Positions 50,756 to 59,437 of a stretch of DNA of 64,000 nt are shown piece by piece. The notes beneath the pieces are model-generated. The model was not told where the DNA came from, searched no databases, and worked only from the letters and a program-made list of their open reading frames with translations. Within the stretch, counting starts at the first letter, position 1. Every line of letters begins with the position of its first letter. The stretch covers positions 1-64,000 of the forward strand of contig URVJ01000010.1 of the NCBI GenBank assembly GCA_900551295.1, in the 5' to 3' direction. The position numbers and the translations under genes are program-made. The DNA is from an uncultured Eubacteriales bacterium (GTDB lineage: Bacteria; Bacillota; Clostridia; Oscillospirales; CAG-382).

Positions 50756-51640
50756 TTAAAAATCCGACTCAGGATTTGGAAAAAGCCTTTGTCCGTCAAA
50801 TTCCCAGCATGCAACTATTTTATTCGACCAATATTCGTTCGGCAATTCAAACATTCTGCCCAAAGCAAGATATGCGGCATATTTTTTTGCGTCTTTTTTT
50901 GAATGTGCCATAACACCGAGACTGATCCCGCTGCCGGGAATTCTGATGTTGCAGTTCCACCTCGGTTTCCCATTGCTTGTATACCCTAACCACTCCGGTC
51001 CCTTAATATCATATATCGGGAAATCGCATTCCTCGCGCTCGGCCAGCTCTTTCAATGTACTGACAGCGTTCTGAGCCGAAAATTGCGGCGTTCTGTACCT
51101 TTCTTTCTCGTATTTCAAAATCATCTCCTCAATCGGCAGAGTCTTTGAAATTACTTCTTCGAGTATTTCTTTATTCCACTGAACCTGTACCGCTATTGCT
51201 CCGATAATTGCCTCAAACAGATCAGCCTTGATTTTCTCCTGCTTGTCAACATTATTATCAATATCCTGCTGACCGACGATAAGAAATCTGCACAAATCCC
51301 ATTCGTCCATAACAGCCGCAAGCGCATTGTTGCTCACAATACTGCTTTTTAAAAGCGTAAAATCCCGTTCATGCCCTCTGAATACATAGTAAGTGTTTTC
51401 ATCATCTTTATGAATTGTTCCGTAATGATCATACAGCTTTTTTACCGTGTAATACCCGATAACCGTATCCCCTGCATATTCCAGATTTTCATTGCTGCCT
51501 CCGCCGTATCTCTTTGAATACGAGCTTCGCGTAAACACCTGTTCGATCAGATAATCTTTTAAAACAAAACCTGTTTTCTCAAGGATTGTTTTCCTGATAA
51601 TCCGCATTTCTCCGCTATTGAGCGGTTTTCTTGTTATCAT
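50756..51640 (-). CDS. Divergent RNase III with dsRNA-binding domain
   Basis: A 294-residue protein. The RNase III signature appears as NENLEYAGDTVIGYYTVKKL near residue 50, and the second catalytic group as KADLFEAIIGAI near residue 140. The metal-binding Glu/Asp residues are therefore kept. The C-terminal part, NAVSTLKELAEREECDFPIY to SKKDAKKYAAYLALGRM, is a double-stranded-RNA binding domain. It is longer and more divergent than the housekeeping enzyme and lies outside the usual rnc-smc setting. It is a single gene. The target RNA is unknown. Confidence 0.82.
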   Translation of the reverse strand: MITRKPLNSGEMRIIRKTILEKTGFVLKDYLIEQVFTRSSYSKRYGGGSNENLEYAGDTVIGYYTVKKLYDHYGTIHKDDENTYYVFRGHERDFTLLKSSIVSNNALAAVMDEWDLCRFLIVGQQDIDNNVDKQEKIKADLFEAIIGAIAVQVQWNKEILEEVISKTLPIEEMILKYEKERYRTPQFSAQNAVSTLKELAEREECDFPIYDIKGPEWLGYTSNGKPRWNCNIRIPGSGISLGVMAHSKKDAKKYAAYLALGRMFELPNEYWSNKIVACWEFDGQRLFPNPESDF

Positions 51641-51966
51641 ATTTTGCCTCCGGATAATAATTTATTTTTCCGGCAATAGAAAAGACCTTTCCCGATACGC
51701 GACAAATTTTGAGTGCAGCAAAATAAGCCCCGTCGTAAAGGTCAAAATCAGCAAAATAGTTTTTACAATGCTTTTCGCTTGACTGTCCGCTTTCACAGAC
51801 ATACCAAGCAGATACGAATTGTTCAATTACTTTAATGATTTTCCTTTTACCGGAACTTTTTTATTGTATCAAATATTTTTGCCCGTGTCAACACTTTTCG
51901 GGCAATGTATGTTTACTTCCTGTTGTCTGCATATTCCCCTCTTTCCCGAATTTTTGATTTTTCCTG

Positions 51967-51995
51967 TTGACAAGCGGATTTCGCAATGTTACAAT
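51967..51995 (+). promoter_or_regulatory. Promoter of the sialidase-like remnant
   Basis: TTGACA (51967-51972), 17 bp, TACAAT (51990-51995). The rest of the 51641-51966 gap holds nothing that I can identify. Confidence 0.6.
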
Positions 51996-52025
51996 TCAAC
52001 AAAAGCAAAGACGCAGGAGGACAGC

Positions 52026-52658
52026 ATGGACATCAGAAACGTAAGAAACGGAGATCCCATTCCCGTAATGAATTACAGCGATCAGCCGTACGTTGTAAAA
52101 ACCGACGACGGCGGCTGGCTCATGGCCGTAACGACCGGAATCGGCGAAGAAGGAAGCCGCGGACAGCACATAACGTCAGCAAAGAGTATCGAGCGTGACC
52201 TATCGTACACGGATAACCGTTCAAAGGACGTCTGCAAAGGCTTCAGCATCTGCATTGACGCAGAGCTTGACAAAAGCGGCGTGCTGTTTTCGACGTTTGA
52301 TAATGAGCGCAAGGGCATGAATGCGGTTTTTGACGGCGAAAAAATAGTTTTCACCATGAGCGACGCAAGGCGTACCTGCTGTTTTTATTCGGAAAAACAG
52401 CAGCTGTCGGCAAAAGGACAGCACAAGATAACAATTCAGGTTGACGCAGGTCCGAGAATAGTGTCCATGATTACGGACGGCAGGCTCTGCGACGGCGCAG
52501 ATGAACGTCAGTTCGGCTACGGCTGGTTTGACCGCGGCATGATAAGCGCAAACGGTGCAAAAAACATCTTTATTTCCGACAGCGTAAAGTCGTTTGAGCT
52601 GTTTACGGAAATGCTCACAAACTCGCAAGCCTGCATACTCCAAAACAAGCATGGTTAA
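52026..52658 (+). CDS. Sialidase-like protein lacking its catalytic propeller
   Basis: A 210-residue frame after GGAGG. Residues 1-50 (VMNYSDQPYVVKTDDGGWLM, GIGEEGSRGQHITSAKS) are the start of a BNR/sialidase-type protein. Residues about 55-205 instead resemble a LamG-like jelly roll (GFSICIDAELDKSGVLFSTF, GRLCDGADERQFGYGWFD). The Asp-box propeller that normally lies between is absent, and the join is in frame. It has its own promoter and terminator, so the shortened protein may be made. It is likely a deletion derivative without sialidase activity. Confidence 0.65.
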   Translation: MDIRNVRNGDPIPVMNYSDQPYVVKTDDGGWLMAVTTGIGEEGSRGQHITSAKSIERDLSYTDNRSKDVCKGFSICIDAELDKSGVLFSTFDNERKGMNAVFDGEKIVFTMSDARRTCCFYSEKQQLSAKGQHKITIQVDAGPRIVSMITDGRLCDGADERQFGYGWFDRGMISANGAKNIFISDSVKSFELFTEMLTNSQACILQNKHG

Positions 52659-52700
52659 ACCCGTTATACATCAAAATCATTTCAAAATAGCATAAAAATG

Positions 52701-52730
52701 CGCGGCGGTTTGATTTTCCGCCGCGTTTAC
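52701..52730. terminator. Bidirectional terminator
   Basis: CGCGGCGG (52701-52708) pairs with CCGCCGCG (52718-52725). T runs on both sides serve the sialidase-like gene and the convergent HAD gene. Confidence 0.75.
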
Positions 52731-52745
52731 TGTTTTAATCGTGTT

Positions 52746-53396
52746 TTATTTTTCGCTTATCATATTTTCAAGCAGTCCGTAAAGCTCTTTTGTGGTATAC
52801 GCAATAAAATCGGGGTTGTTCTGCTTTATTGCCGCAACGTCCGCGTCCTTTGACCATGCTGCGGAAATAACCCTTATACCTGCGTTTTTCGCACATATTA
52901 TATCGGTCACGGCGTCGCCGACGTATATCGACTCATCGCGCTGTATTCCGAGAGTTTCAAGCGTGGTATTTATGTTGGCTGTCTTGTTTATCTTTTCGGG
53001 GTGTCCGGGTTCAATGTGCGAGAATGTATTTTCAAGTCCGAACTGTCTTAGCGTCACGTCAAGCGACGGTTTTCCCTTGCCCGTAACCAGTGCGCACTTT
53101 ACGCCGTTTTTCTCAAGCAGCTCAAAGACTTCTTTCATTCCGTCAAACATATCGGGGCACATTACCGGGTGAAGCTCGGTATACTTCTTTAAATAAAGCG
53201 CGGTTCCCTCCTCTATACTGTCGGGTGCGAAAGCCTTTATCGTCGCCACTTCGTTTGGACCGAACGTCGCGGTGATCTCGTCCGACGACGGAGTTTTTCC
53301 CGTAAGCTCATATACCGTCCTCTTGAAAGCCTCTATACAAAGCGGAAGCGTGTCGGCAATCGTCGCGTCCATATCGAATATTACACATTTAATCAT
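52746..53396 (-). CDS. HAD-family phosphatase (phosphoglycolate phosphatase-like)
   Basis: A 216-residue hydrolase with motif I CVIFDMDATIADT (nucleophile Asp), motif II LVTGKGK, the lysine in GHPEKINKT, and motif IV YVGDAVTDIICAKNAG. A helical cap lies between motifs I and II. The second residue after the nucleophile is Asp as usual, followed by Ala-Thr. It would dephosphorylate a small sugar phosphate or phosphoglycolate. It is downstream of and in line with the AraC gene at 53428, with a 31-bp gap. Confidence 0.88.
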   Translation of the reverse strand: MIKCVIFDMDATIADTLPLCIEAFKRTVYELTGKTPSSDEITATFGPNEVATIKAFAPDSIEEGTALYLKKYTELHPVMCPDMFDGMKEVFELLEKNGVKCALVTGKGKPSLDVTLRQFGLENTFSHIEPGHPEKINKTANINTTLETLGIQRDESIYVGDAVTDIICAKNAGIRVISAAWSKDADVAAIKQNNPDFIAYTTKELYGLLENMISEK

Positions 53397-53427
53397 TTTT
53401 GTTTTCCTTTCCGTACTCTTATATTCT

Positions 53428-54198
53428 TTATTTACTGTTTATATGCAAAAGCGGCGCGCTGTTTCTGAATTTTGACGGCGACATTCCCTTGTGATACTTA
53501 TAATAGTTTACAAAGGCGTTTGGGCTGTCAAATCCGAGAACATCGGCAATCTGCTTTACCGAAAAATCCGAATTGCACAGATAGTTGTCCGCGTCGCGTA
53601 TTATATGCGTGTTTATAAGCGCCTTTACGGATATGCCGTAGTAATTCTTTATAAGTTTTGTCAGATACTCGCAGTTATATCCGAAATGCTCTCCGACGTC
53701 CGAAACGGAAATGCGCGCGTTTGAATTTGCGCCTATCCATGCATAGACCTCCGCTGCAAGCTTGCTTTTCGGCGCACTGCCGTCGGCGCACAGTTCTCCG
53801 ATAAGATACGCAAGCTTTGTCTCCGAAACAATATCCCTTTCCGCGGCGCACACCGAATGTATTATCTCCTTGAACAGATACGCCTTGCCGAATTTTTCAA
53901 ACACGTTTGATTTTATCGGAAGATCGCGGTACAGATCGTCGCAGAAAAAGTGCAGCCAGTAAAACTCGGTTCTGCCGTAACTGTATTTGTACCCTTTGTG
54001 AAATCCCGGCTTTAATATTATCACGCTGCCCTTGGTGAGATGATATTCCTTTCCGTCCTCGGAAATATACGCTTCTCCCGAAAGCATACAGATTATTTCA
54101 TACGTCTTTTCGGTAATTGCAGGGTGAATCCAGCGTCTGTCGGTCGAAAAAAGTCCGCAGCCCGAAATTTTAATTTCACAGTCTCCTATACGAATCAT
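53428..54198 (-). CDS. AraC-family regulator next to GH127
   Basis: A 256-residue regulator with a cupin part (YHLTKGSVIILKPGFHKGYK, then FYWLHFFCDDL) and a C-terminal AraC domain (VSDVGEHFGYNCEYLTKLIK, VKQIADVLGFDSPNAFVNYY). ATG 54198 is preferred, since AAAGGGTGAG lies about 10 nt upstream; a GTG at 54213 has no room for a ribosome site. It is divergent from the GH127 gene, so arabinose-containing oligosaccharides or their products may be the inducer. The HAD gene may be cotranscribed. Confidence 0.9.
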   Translation of the reverse strand: MIRIGDCEIKISGCGLFSTDRRWIHPAITEKTYEIICMLSGEAYISEDGKEYHLTKGSVIILKPGFHKGYKYSYGRTEFYWLHFFCDDLYRDLPIKSNVFEKFGKAYLFKEIIHSVCAAERDIVSETKLAYLIGELCADGSAPKSKLAAEVYAWIGANSNARISVSDVGEHFGYNCEYLTKLIKNYYGISVKALINTHIIRDADNYLCNSDFSVKQIADVLGFDSPNAFVNYYKYHKGMSPSKFRNSAPLLHINSK

Positions 54199-54322
54199 AT
54201 CGGTTTTTCTCACCCTTTATCTGTTTTTGATTATTGATTTTACGTCTTAAATATTATATTATAAATACAGCGATATGTCAACAGTCAGCTCAAAAAGAGC
54301 GTATAAAGCAAAGGAGTGCGCA

Positions 54323-56137
54323 ATGAATTACATAAATTACAAAAACGCCGACATTACAGGCGGATATTGGAGCAAAAAACAAAAGCTGAACCGCGACGTT
54401 ACAATAAACGCGGTATATGACAGATTTCTGCACACCGGAAGAATAGACGCATTCAAATGCAACTGGCGCGAGGGCACCGAAAACAAGCCGCATTACTTCT
54501 GGGACAGCGACGTTGCAAAATGGATTGAGGGCGCCGCTTACATTCTCGCCAAAACGCCCGACAAAGAGCTTGAAAGCAAGGTCGAGAGCATTATAGACGA
54601 CATTGAGAAAAACATGGGTGCAGACGGATATTTCAACATATATTTTACCGCGATAGAACCGTCAAAGCGCTTTTCCAACCGCGACTGCCACGAGCTTTAC
54701 TGCGCGGGACACCTTATCGAGGCTGCCGTCGCGTACTTTGACGCCACGGGAAAAGACAGATTTTTAAAGCTCATGTGCAGATACGCAGACTATATATACG
54801 ACGTGTTCTGCGTAAAACATTCCGCAGCCTTTGAAACTCCGGGACATGAGGAAATAGAGCTTGCTCTGTACAGGCTTTACAAGTGTACGGGCAACAAAAA
54901 ACATCTTGAGCTTATGACGCACTTTCTGCTTGTGCGCGGAAACAATCCAAAGGACACCTACACGCCCTTTTACAACTATTCGGGCTATGCTCAGGACTAT
55001 GCGCCGGTATTTGAACAGACGCACGCAATAGGTCACGCCGTGCGCGCAATGTATCTTTACAGCGCAATGGCGGATCTTGCAAAGGAAACCGAAAATCCCG
55101 TATACGTAAAAGCCTGCCGCACGCTTTTTGACGAAATATATTCTTCAAAGATGTACATAACAGGCGCACTCGGCTCGACGCGGCACGGCGAAGCCTTTAC
55201 AAAGCCGTATGATCTGCCGAATTCCGAGGCATATGCCGAAACCTGCGCGTCAATAGGGCTTATGTTCTTTGCAAAGAGAATGTCGGAGCTTGAAAACGAC
55301 GCAGTTTTCGCGGACGTACTCGAAAGAGCAATGTACAACGGCATGATTTCCGGACTTTCGCTTGACGGAAAGAGCTTTTTCTACGAAAATCCGCTTGAGA
55401 TAGATCTTGAAAAGCGTGACAGCCTTTATTACCGCGACGCAAACGCGCCTATATACGGCATAACTCAGCGCGCTGAGGTTTTCGGCTGTTCCTGCTGTCC
55501 TCCAAATCTCAACCGTCTGCTTTCTTCGCTTTCGGGTTACATATACGCGCTGGATAAAGACACGGTTTTTATAAATCAGTATATGCAAAGCACGGCGCAC
55601 CAAGACGGCGTTACGGTAAGCACCGTTACGGACTATCCGCTAAACGGCGGCATAAAGATAAACATCGGCGGTGCAAAGAAAGCGGCGCTCAGAATTCCGT
55701 CGTGGTGCAAAAGCTTTAAGCTGAACAGGCAGTATACGCTCAAGGACGGATATGCTTACACCGATACCGACGGAGAAATTCTGCTTGAGCTTGACATGAC
55801 GCCCTCTCTTGTCTATGCGAATCCCAAATGCCGCGACCTCTGTTCAAGAGCTGCGGTGCAGAGAGGCCCCATAGTATACTGCGCCGAAGGCGTTGACAAC
55901 GGCAAAACCAATCTTAACAACCTTTTTCTTGACGCAGACGCCGCATTTTCCGAAGAATACAGCGAAAAGCTCGGCTGCACCGTGTTAAAAACGACAGGCT
56001 CACGCGCCGACGGAAGTGCAAATCTTTACTCGTTGGTAAAGCACGAATACAGACAAACGCCTATAACGCTCATTCCGTTCTGCACTTTTGCGAACCGCGG
56101 CGAGAGCGATATGCTGGTCTGGCTGCACACAAAATAA
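54323..56137 (+). CDS. GH127 beta-L-arabinofuranosidase
   Basis: A 604-residue glycosidase acting on beta-L-arabinofuranose ends of plant glycans. It has an alpha/alpha barrel with family cysteine-zinc residues: Glu and Cys in YAETCASIGL near residue 300, and the Cys pair in AEVFGCSCCPPNL near residue 390. C-terminal beta-sandwich pieces include IPSWCKSFKLN and QRGPIVYCAEGVDN. ATG 54323 follows AAAGGAG; an earlier in-frame start lies in the promoter region. There is no signal peptide, so it acts on imported oligosaccharides. The divergent AraC protein is the likely regulator. Confidence 0.92.
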   Translation: MNYINYKNADITGGYWSKKQKLNRDVTINAVYDRFLHTGRIDAFKCNWREGTENKPHYFWDSDVAKWIEGAAYILAKTPDKELESKVESIIDDIEKNMGADGYFNIYFTAIEPSKRFSNRDCHELYCAGHLIEAAVAYFDATGKDRFLKLMCRYADYIYDVFCVKHSAAFETPGHEEIELALYRLYKCTGNKKHLELMTHFLLVRGNNPKDTYTPFYNYSGYAQDYAPVFEQTHAIGHAVRAMYLYSAMADLAKETENPVYVKACRTLFDEIYSSKMYITGALGSTRHGEAFTKPYDLPNSEAYAETCASIGLMFFAKRMSELENDAVFADVLERAMYNGMISGLSLDGKSFFYENPLEIDLEKRDSLYYRDANAPIYGITQRAEVFGCSCCPPNLNRLLSSLSGYIYALDKDTVFINQYMQSTAHQDGVTVSTVTDYPLNGGIKINIGGAKKAALRIPSWCKSFKLNRQYTLKDGYAYTDTDGEILLELDMTPSLVYANPKCRDLCSRAAVQRGPIVYCAEGVDNGKTNLNNLFLDADAAFSEEYSEKLGCTVLKTTGSRADGSANLYSLVKHEYRQTPITLIPFCTFANRGESDMLVWLHTK

Positions 56138-56171
56138 AAATGCCGCACTGTTTGTGCAAAGCGAGAATATA

Positions 56172-56211
56172 AAAAGATTGCCGCCCCGGTTTTTACACCG
56201 GGACGGCTTTT
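56172..56211 (-). terminator. Module terminator, copy 1
   Basis: GCCGCCCCGGT (56180-56190) and ACCGGGACGGC (56197-56207). On the minus strand the stem is closed by a wobble and followed by AATCTTTTT. Nearly identical hairpins lie at 58801 and 59225. Confidence 0.7.
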
Positions 56212-56255
56212 GAAATTGGAGAGGTAGAAAACTGCTGTTTTAAATATTTCCGAAA

Positions 56256-56375
56256 TCAGTTGTTGTTAAACAAGTTCGTTACATCTATTAACGTATCCTC
56301 GCCGCTGGCAAGAAGTATGTCTGCGAACTGTACGGAAATTTCTTGAAGTTCGGGGCGCGTATATGTCTTTTTCAT
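56256..56375 (-). CDS. Small conserved peptide, family copy 2 (39 aa)
   Basis: Starts MKKTYTRPELQEISVQFADI and ends DVTNLFNNN, with the LLASGED element in between. ATG 56375 follows GGAGG. It is 20 bp downstream of the secreted-protein gene and upstream of the module terminator, so the two genes share a transcript. It is acidic and soluble, with no signal peptide and no Cys. Function unknown. A precursor, chaperone or regulatory role for the secreted partner is possible. Confidence 0.65.
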   Translation of the reverse strand: MKKTYTRPELQEISVQFADILLASGEDTLIDVTNLFNNN

Positions 56376-56395
56376 CTGAATTTTACCTCCGTCCC

Positions 56396-58651
56396 TTACT
56401 CTGCTTTATTTTCTGCAAAAGTGTCGATAATTGCTTTTTGTGCGTCGGTAAGTGCGTTGTAACCGCCGCCGTTCTTTATTTCAAGCGCAAGTTCCCGTAG
56501 GTTGCCCGAAATCGGATCACCGTAGTAATAGGTGCCTTTCGACTTTGCGTAAGGACGTGCAACAAGTGTCAGATCATACTTTCCCTTAGGAATTCCCGTC
56601 AGGACGCCTGTAAAGAGATTTGCGGTGCTGCCGTTTACTTCATAATTGTTGTTGAATATATAATTTTTATCTCTTCCACTGACGTATGCGGCTTCGCTTA
56701 CGTATTTCACCGTATTTTCGTCAAGGTCAAAGGTAAGATCTTCATGTGTCTTGCGGTTATCGGTAAGTGTTTTTTCAAGTGCGACAATGTAGCCGTATTC
56801 GTCAAGGCTCTCAAGGTTTTCATGAAGTACATATGCCTTGAATCTGAGACCGGAATTTGTGTTTGTAAGTCTTAATTCCTTTTCGTTCAGGGTAACGGGT
56901 GAAAGATCCGGCTTTGCGTAAACCGTAACCGCTTGATATGTTGCACTGCCGTCTTTATTTACAAGCGCCGGCATTGTTACGGATTTTACACCGTCCGCAA
57001 GTGTAACGGCAACATCATTTCCGTTTACCGTGAGCGCCGCTACATCTCCGTCAAAATACTTCGTGTAATACGCTTTAAGCGCTACGGTCTGATCTTCGTC
57101 AATGCCTTCGGAATATGTAACCGTCACGGTATTTCCGGCAGAAGTTACCGCAGGCGCTGCCGCAGCTTTAACCGGCTTGTAGTAAAGTCCGACATATGCA
57201 ACATTAAGCACCGACGGCTTTGTGCCGAAATAAATATCGGGTGCCTGAGATCTCTTTGCCGCAGAGGATACCTCGCTTTCGCTGTTAAGCACATATTCAA
57301 ACTTGACCTCGCTCCACGTATGGTTGGCAAGAGCCTGTCCGTAGCTTGTTCCGCCGCCGCTGTAACTTCTCAGGGTAAGCCAGAACGATTTGAAGTTTTC
57401 TATGTCCGAATCGGCTTTCATCTTGGTTATATAAGTATATGTATAATCGAGATTATACGGGATATTTAAATCTCTTGTATATGTAAGACCTATATTCATA
57501 TCCGCATTTGTATAGTCAAGCTTTACGTATTTGCCGACCTCTGAGTCTGTTTCAAACGTATGACCGACGTCTGCAAGAGCCTTTTCGTATGCGGTTACAT
57601 TGTACGTCGTTTCAGATTCGGCAGTCCAGTAATAGTTTTTAAGACCGTAATAAAGAGTATTTATGTCTGCTTCTGTATTTATTATCTTTTCGGGATATGT
57701 CGCATTGCCTGCTGCATTTACAAGTGCGGGAACGGTAACGCTTTGTGTTCCGGGCTTGAAATATATTTTCATCACGGTATTATCGTAACCGAAGTTTACC
57801 GACGTGACATTTTCCCCGAAATAACGTGCCGGAGCCGCGCAAAGTGCCTTTGCAGCATTTTCCTCAAAGCCGTCTGCCGAGCTGATTGCAAGCACGGGAT
57901 TGCTCATGTCGGAATAATCAACCGCATATTCATATTCCGCAGTATCCGACGGCTGATAGTAAATTTTGACGTTGTCCGTGTACACGGTTGTGTTTTGCAT
58001 ATCGATAAAAGCTATCATATATGTACCGATGTCGGTAAGCTCTCCGTTCGGAACATCGAAAGAGAGTTCAAACGTATTCCACTGATTTGTATTGCTCTTA
58101 AAAAGTGACGCGTTTGCAAAATCAAAGCTTGTCTGAGACGCAGTCGCCCTGTCTTTTCTGTAAAAATAAGCCGAAACGGTACCGTTTTCGGGGCAGTCTC
58201 CGTCAAGATAAATGTCGGAAAAAATATAATATTTTCCTGCTCCGTAGGTTATCTCCGAGTCTTTCGGAAGTAAGAAAAAGCGAACGCAGGCATATTTATC
58301 TGCATTCTCAGCAATAACGCCCTCTATCTTATTTCCGGTTATGCCGCCGATCTCTTTATCGGTAAAGTTTGCGGCAATGCCGTCGCCCTGAGTTCTTATT
58401 TCAACGCCGGCATTGTTAAAGAACGTCGTATCAACCGCCTTGCCTGCCGTCATTTCCTCAAAACCCGTACTAATAACCTTAACGCCGTAATCCGGTGCAT
58501 CATAGTCTATACCGTCGTCTTCGTAAAGCACAATTCCGGTCTGTCCGTAAAATTCGTCTGCAGTTTCAGTATTCTCCGGCGCAGGCATTGCACAAACCGA
58601 CGCCGACATGACCGCAGCCAGCACAATAACACAGCCGAGTAATTTTTTCAT
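56396..58651 (-). CDS. Large secreted multi-module protein A
   Basis: A 751-residue exported protein. The signal peptide MKKLLGCVIVLAAVMSASVC is followed by a region (DAPDYGVKVISTGFEEM) shared with protein B at 59437. Two copies of a roughly 65-residue beta module end in SVTVPALVNAAGNATYP and SVTMPALVNKDGSATYQ. Carbohydrate-binding-like beta regions lie between. The last 130 residues form the conserved tail: NSGLRFKAYVL, DEYGYIVALE, TLVARPYAKSKGTYYYGDP. No catalytic motif or anchoring domain is seen. It is probably a sugar-binding or matrix protein. It is cotranscribed with the 39-residue peptide. Confidence 0.75.
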   Translation of the reverse strand: MKKLLGCVIVLAAVMSASVCAMPAPENTETADEFYGQTGIVLYEDDGIDYDAPDYGVKVISTGFEEMTAGKAVDTTFFNNAGVEIRTQGDGIAANFTDKEIGGITGNKIEGVIAENADKYACVRFFLLPKDSEITYGAGKYYIFSDIYLDGDCPENGTVSAYFYRKDRATASQTSFDFANASLFKSNTNQWNTFELSFDVPNGELTDIGTYMIAFIDMQNTTVYTDNVKIYYQPSDTAEYEYAVDYSDMSNPVLAISSADGFEENAAKALCAAPARYFGENVTSVNFGYDNTVMKIYFKPGTQSVTVPALVNAAGNATYPEKIINTEADINTLYYGLKNYYWTAESETTYNVTAYEKALADVGHTFETDSEVGKYVKLDYTNADMNIGLTYTRDLNIPYNLDYTYTYITKMKADSDIENFKSFWLTLRSYSGGGTSYGQALANHTWSEVKFEYVLNSESEVSSAAKRSQAPDIYFGTKPSVLNVAYVGLYYKPVKAAAAPAVTSAGNTVTVTYSEGIDEDQTVALKAYYTKYFDGDVAALTVNGNDVAVTLADGVKSVTMPALVNKDGSATYQAVTVYAKPDLSPVTLNEKELRLTNTNSGLRFKAYVLHENLESLDEYGYIVALEKTLTDNRKTHEDLTFDLDENTVKYVSEAAYVSGRDKNYIFNNNYEVNGSTANLFTGVLTGIPKGKYDLTLVARPYAKSKGTYYYGDPISGNLRELALEIKNGGGYNALTDAQKAIIDTFAENKAE

Positions 58652-58792
58652 GGTATTCTCCCCTTTTGTATTTTATACCATAATTATAGCATTGCAGAAA
58701 AAAACGTCAATGCAAACGCAGTTTCTTTAGAATTTAATCAAAAATGTCGCTTTATCTTAGATTTTTCCAAAGTCGCGCATATCTTTACGGAT

Positions 58793-58835
58793 AAAAAATC
58801 ACCGCCCCGGCTTTTGCACCGGGACGGCTTTAGAA
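58793..58835 (-). terminator. Module terminator, copy 2
   Basis: CCGCCCCGG with CCGGGACGG around a short loop, then GATTTTTTATC on the minus strand. It follows the collapsed module. Confidence 0.65.
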
Positions 58836-58865
58836 ATTGGAGAGGTAGAAAAACGCTTTTTTAAA

Positions 58866-59054
58866 TCAGTTGTTGTTAAACAAGTTCGTTACAACTATTA
58901 ATGTGACCTTGCCGCCGTCATCATTTAAAATATCATCTGCTGCAGCCGATAATATTTAACTTGCAGTTTCAACCGGTTCGGCAGCCGGGGCGGCGAAAGC
59001 CGACGCTGATAAAACAGCGGCTGACGCAATGATGCAGCTGAGTAATTTTTTCAT
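58866..59054 (-). pseudogene. Collapsed copy of the secreted-protein/small-peptide module
   Basis: ATG 59054 opens a signal peptide close to that of protein A (MKKLLSCIIASAAVLSASAF) and stops at 58956 after 32 residues. The same frame continues past the stop as the end of the small peptide (DDILNDDGGK, VVTNLFNNN) to 58866. Everything between, more than 700 codons of secreted protein and the peptide start, is missing. The terminator copy follows in its usual place. Confidence 0.7.
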
Positions 59055-59217
59055 ATAAATATACCCCCTATTTTTCGGTTATGCCGTTGCAGCTCGGCTA
59101 TGGCTTGATTATACATTGTGTTTTTAACGATGTCAACAGATTGGGAAATTAATGAAAATATTGAGTACAAACAGCATAAAAACGCAAACTCAAATGGGCT
59201 ATCAATCAAAACAAACG

Positions 59218-59257
59218 AAAAATTGCCGCCCCGGTTTTTACACCGGGACGGCTAAAA
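59218..59257 (-). terminator. Module terminator, copy 3
   Basis: GCCGCCCCGGT (59225-59235) with ACCGGGACGGC around a short loop, then AATTTTTCG on the minus strand. Identical hairpin arms to copy 1. Confidence 0.7.
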
Positions 59258-59311
59258 GAAGAGTATATATGAAAACTGCTTAGCAGAATTCAGGCTTTAG
59301 AAGGAAAATTA

Positions 59312-59437
59312 TTAATCGAAAAGCGCTCCTGTGTCGATTATCGTATCATTAAATTCCTCGGTTGTGCTTGCAAGCAGAATATCCGAAGATAATATCGAAA
59401 GCTTTTCTAGTTCGGGGCTTACGTAGTTCTTTTTCAT
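59312..59437 (-). CDS. Small conserved peptide, family copy 3 (41 aa)
   Basis: Starts MKKNYVSPELEKLSILSSDI and ends DTGALFD. Its ATG overlaps the stop of the secreted-protein B gene by one base (TAATG), with GGAGG just inside that gene, so translation is directly coupled. It shares MKKxYxxPEL, DILLAS and the acidic C-terminus with copies 1 and 2. Coupling to the large protein makes a functional link likely. No known family is recognised. Confidence 0.65.
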   Translation of the reverse strand: MKKNYVSPELEKLSILSSDILLASTTEEFNDTIIDTGALFD

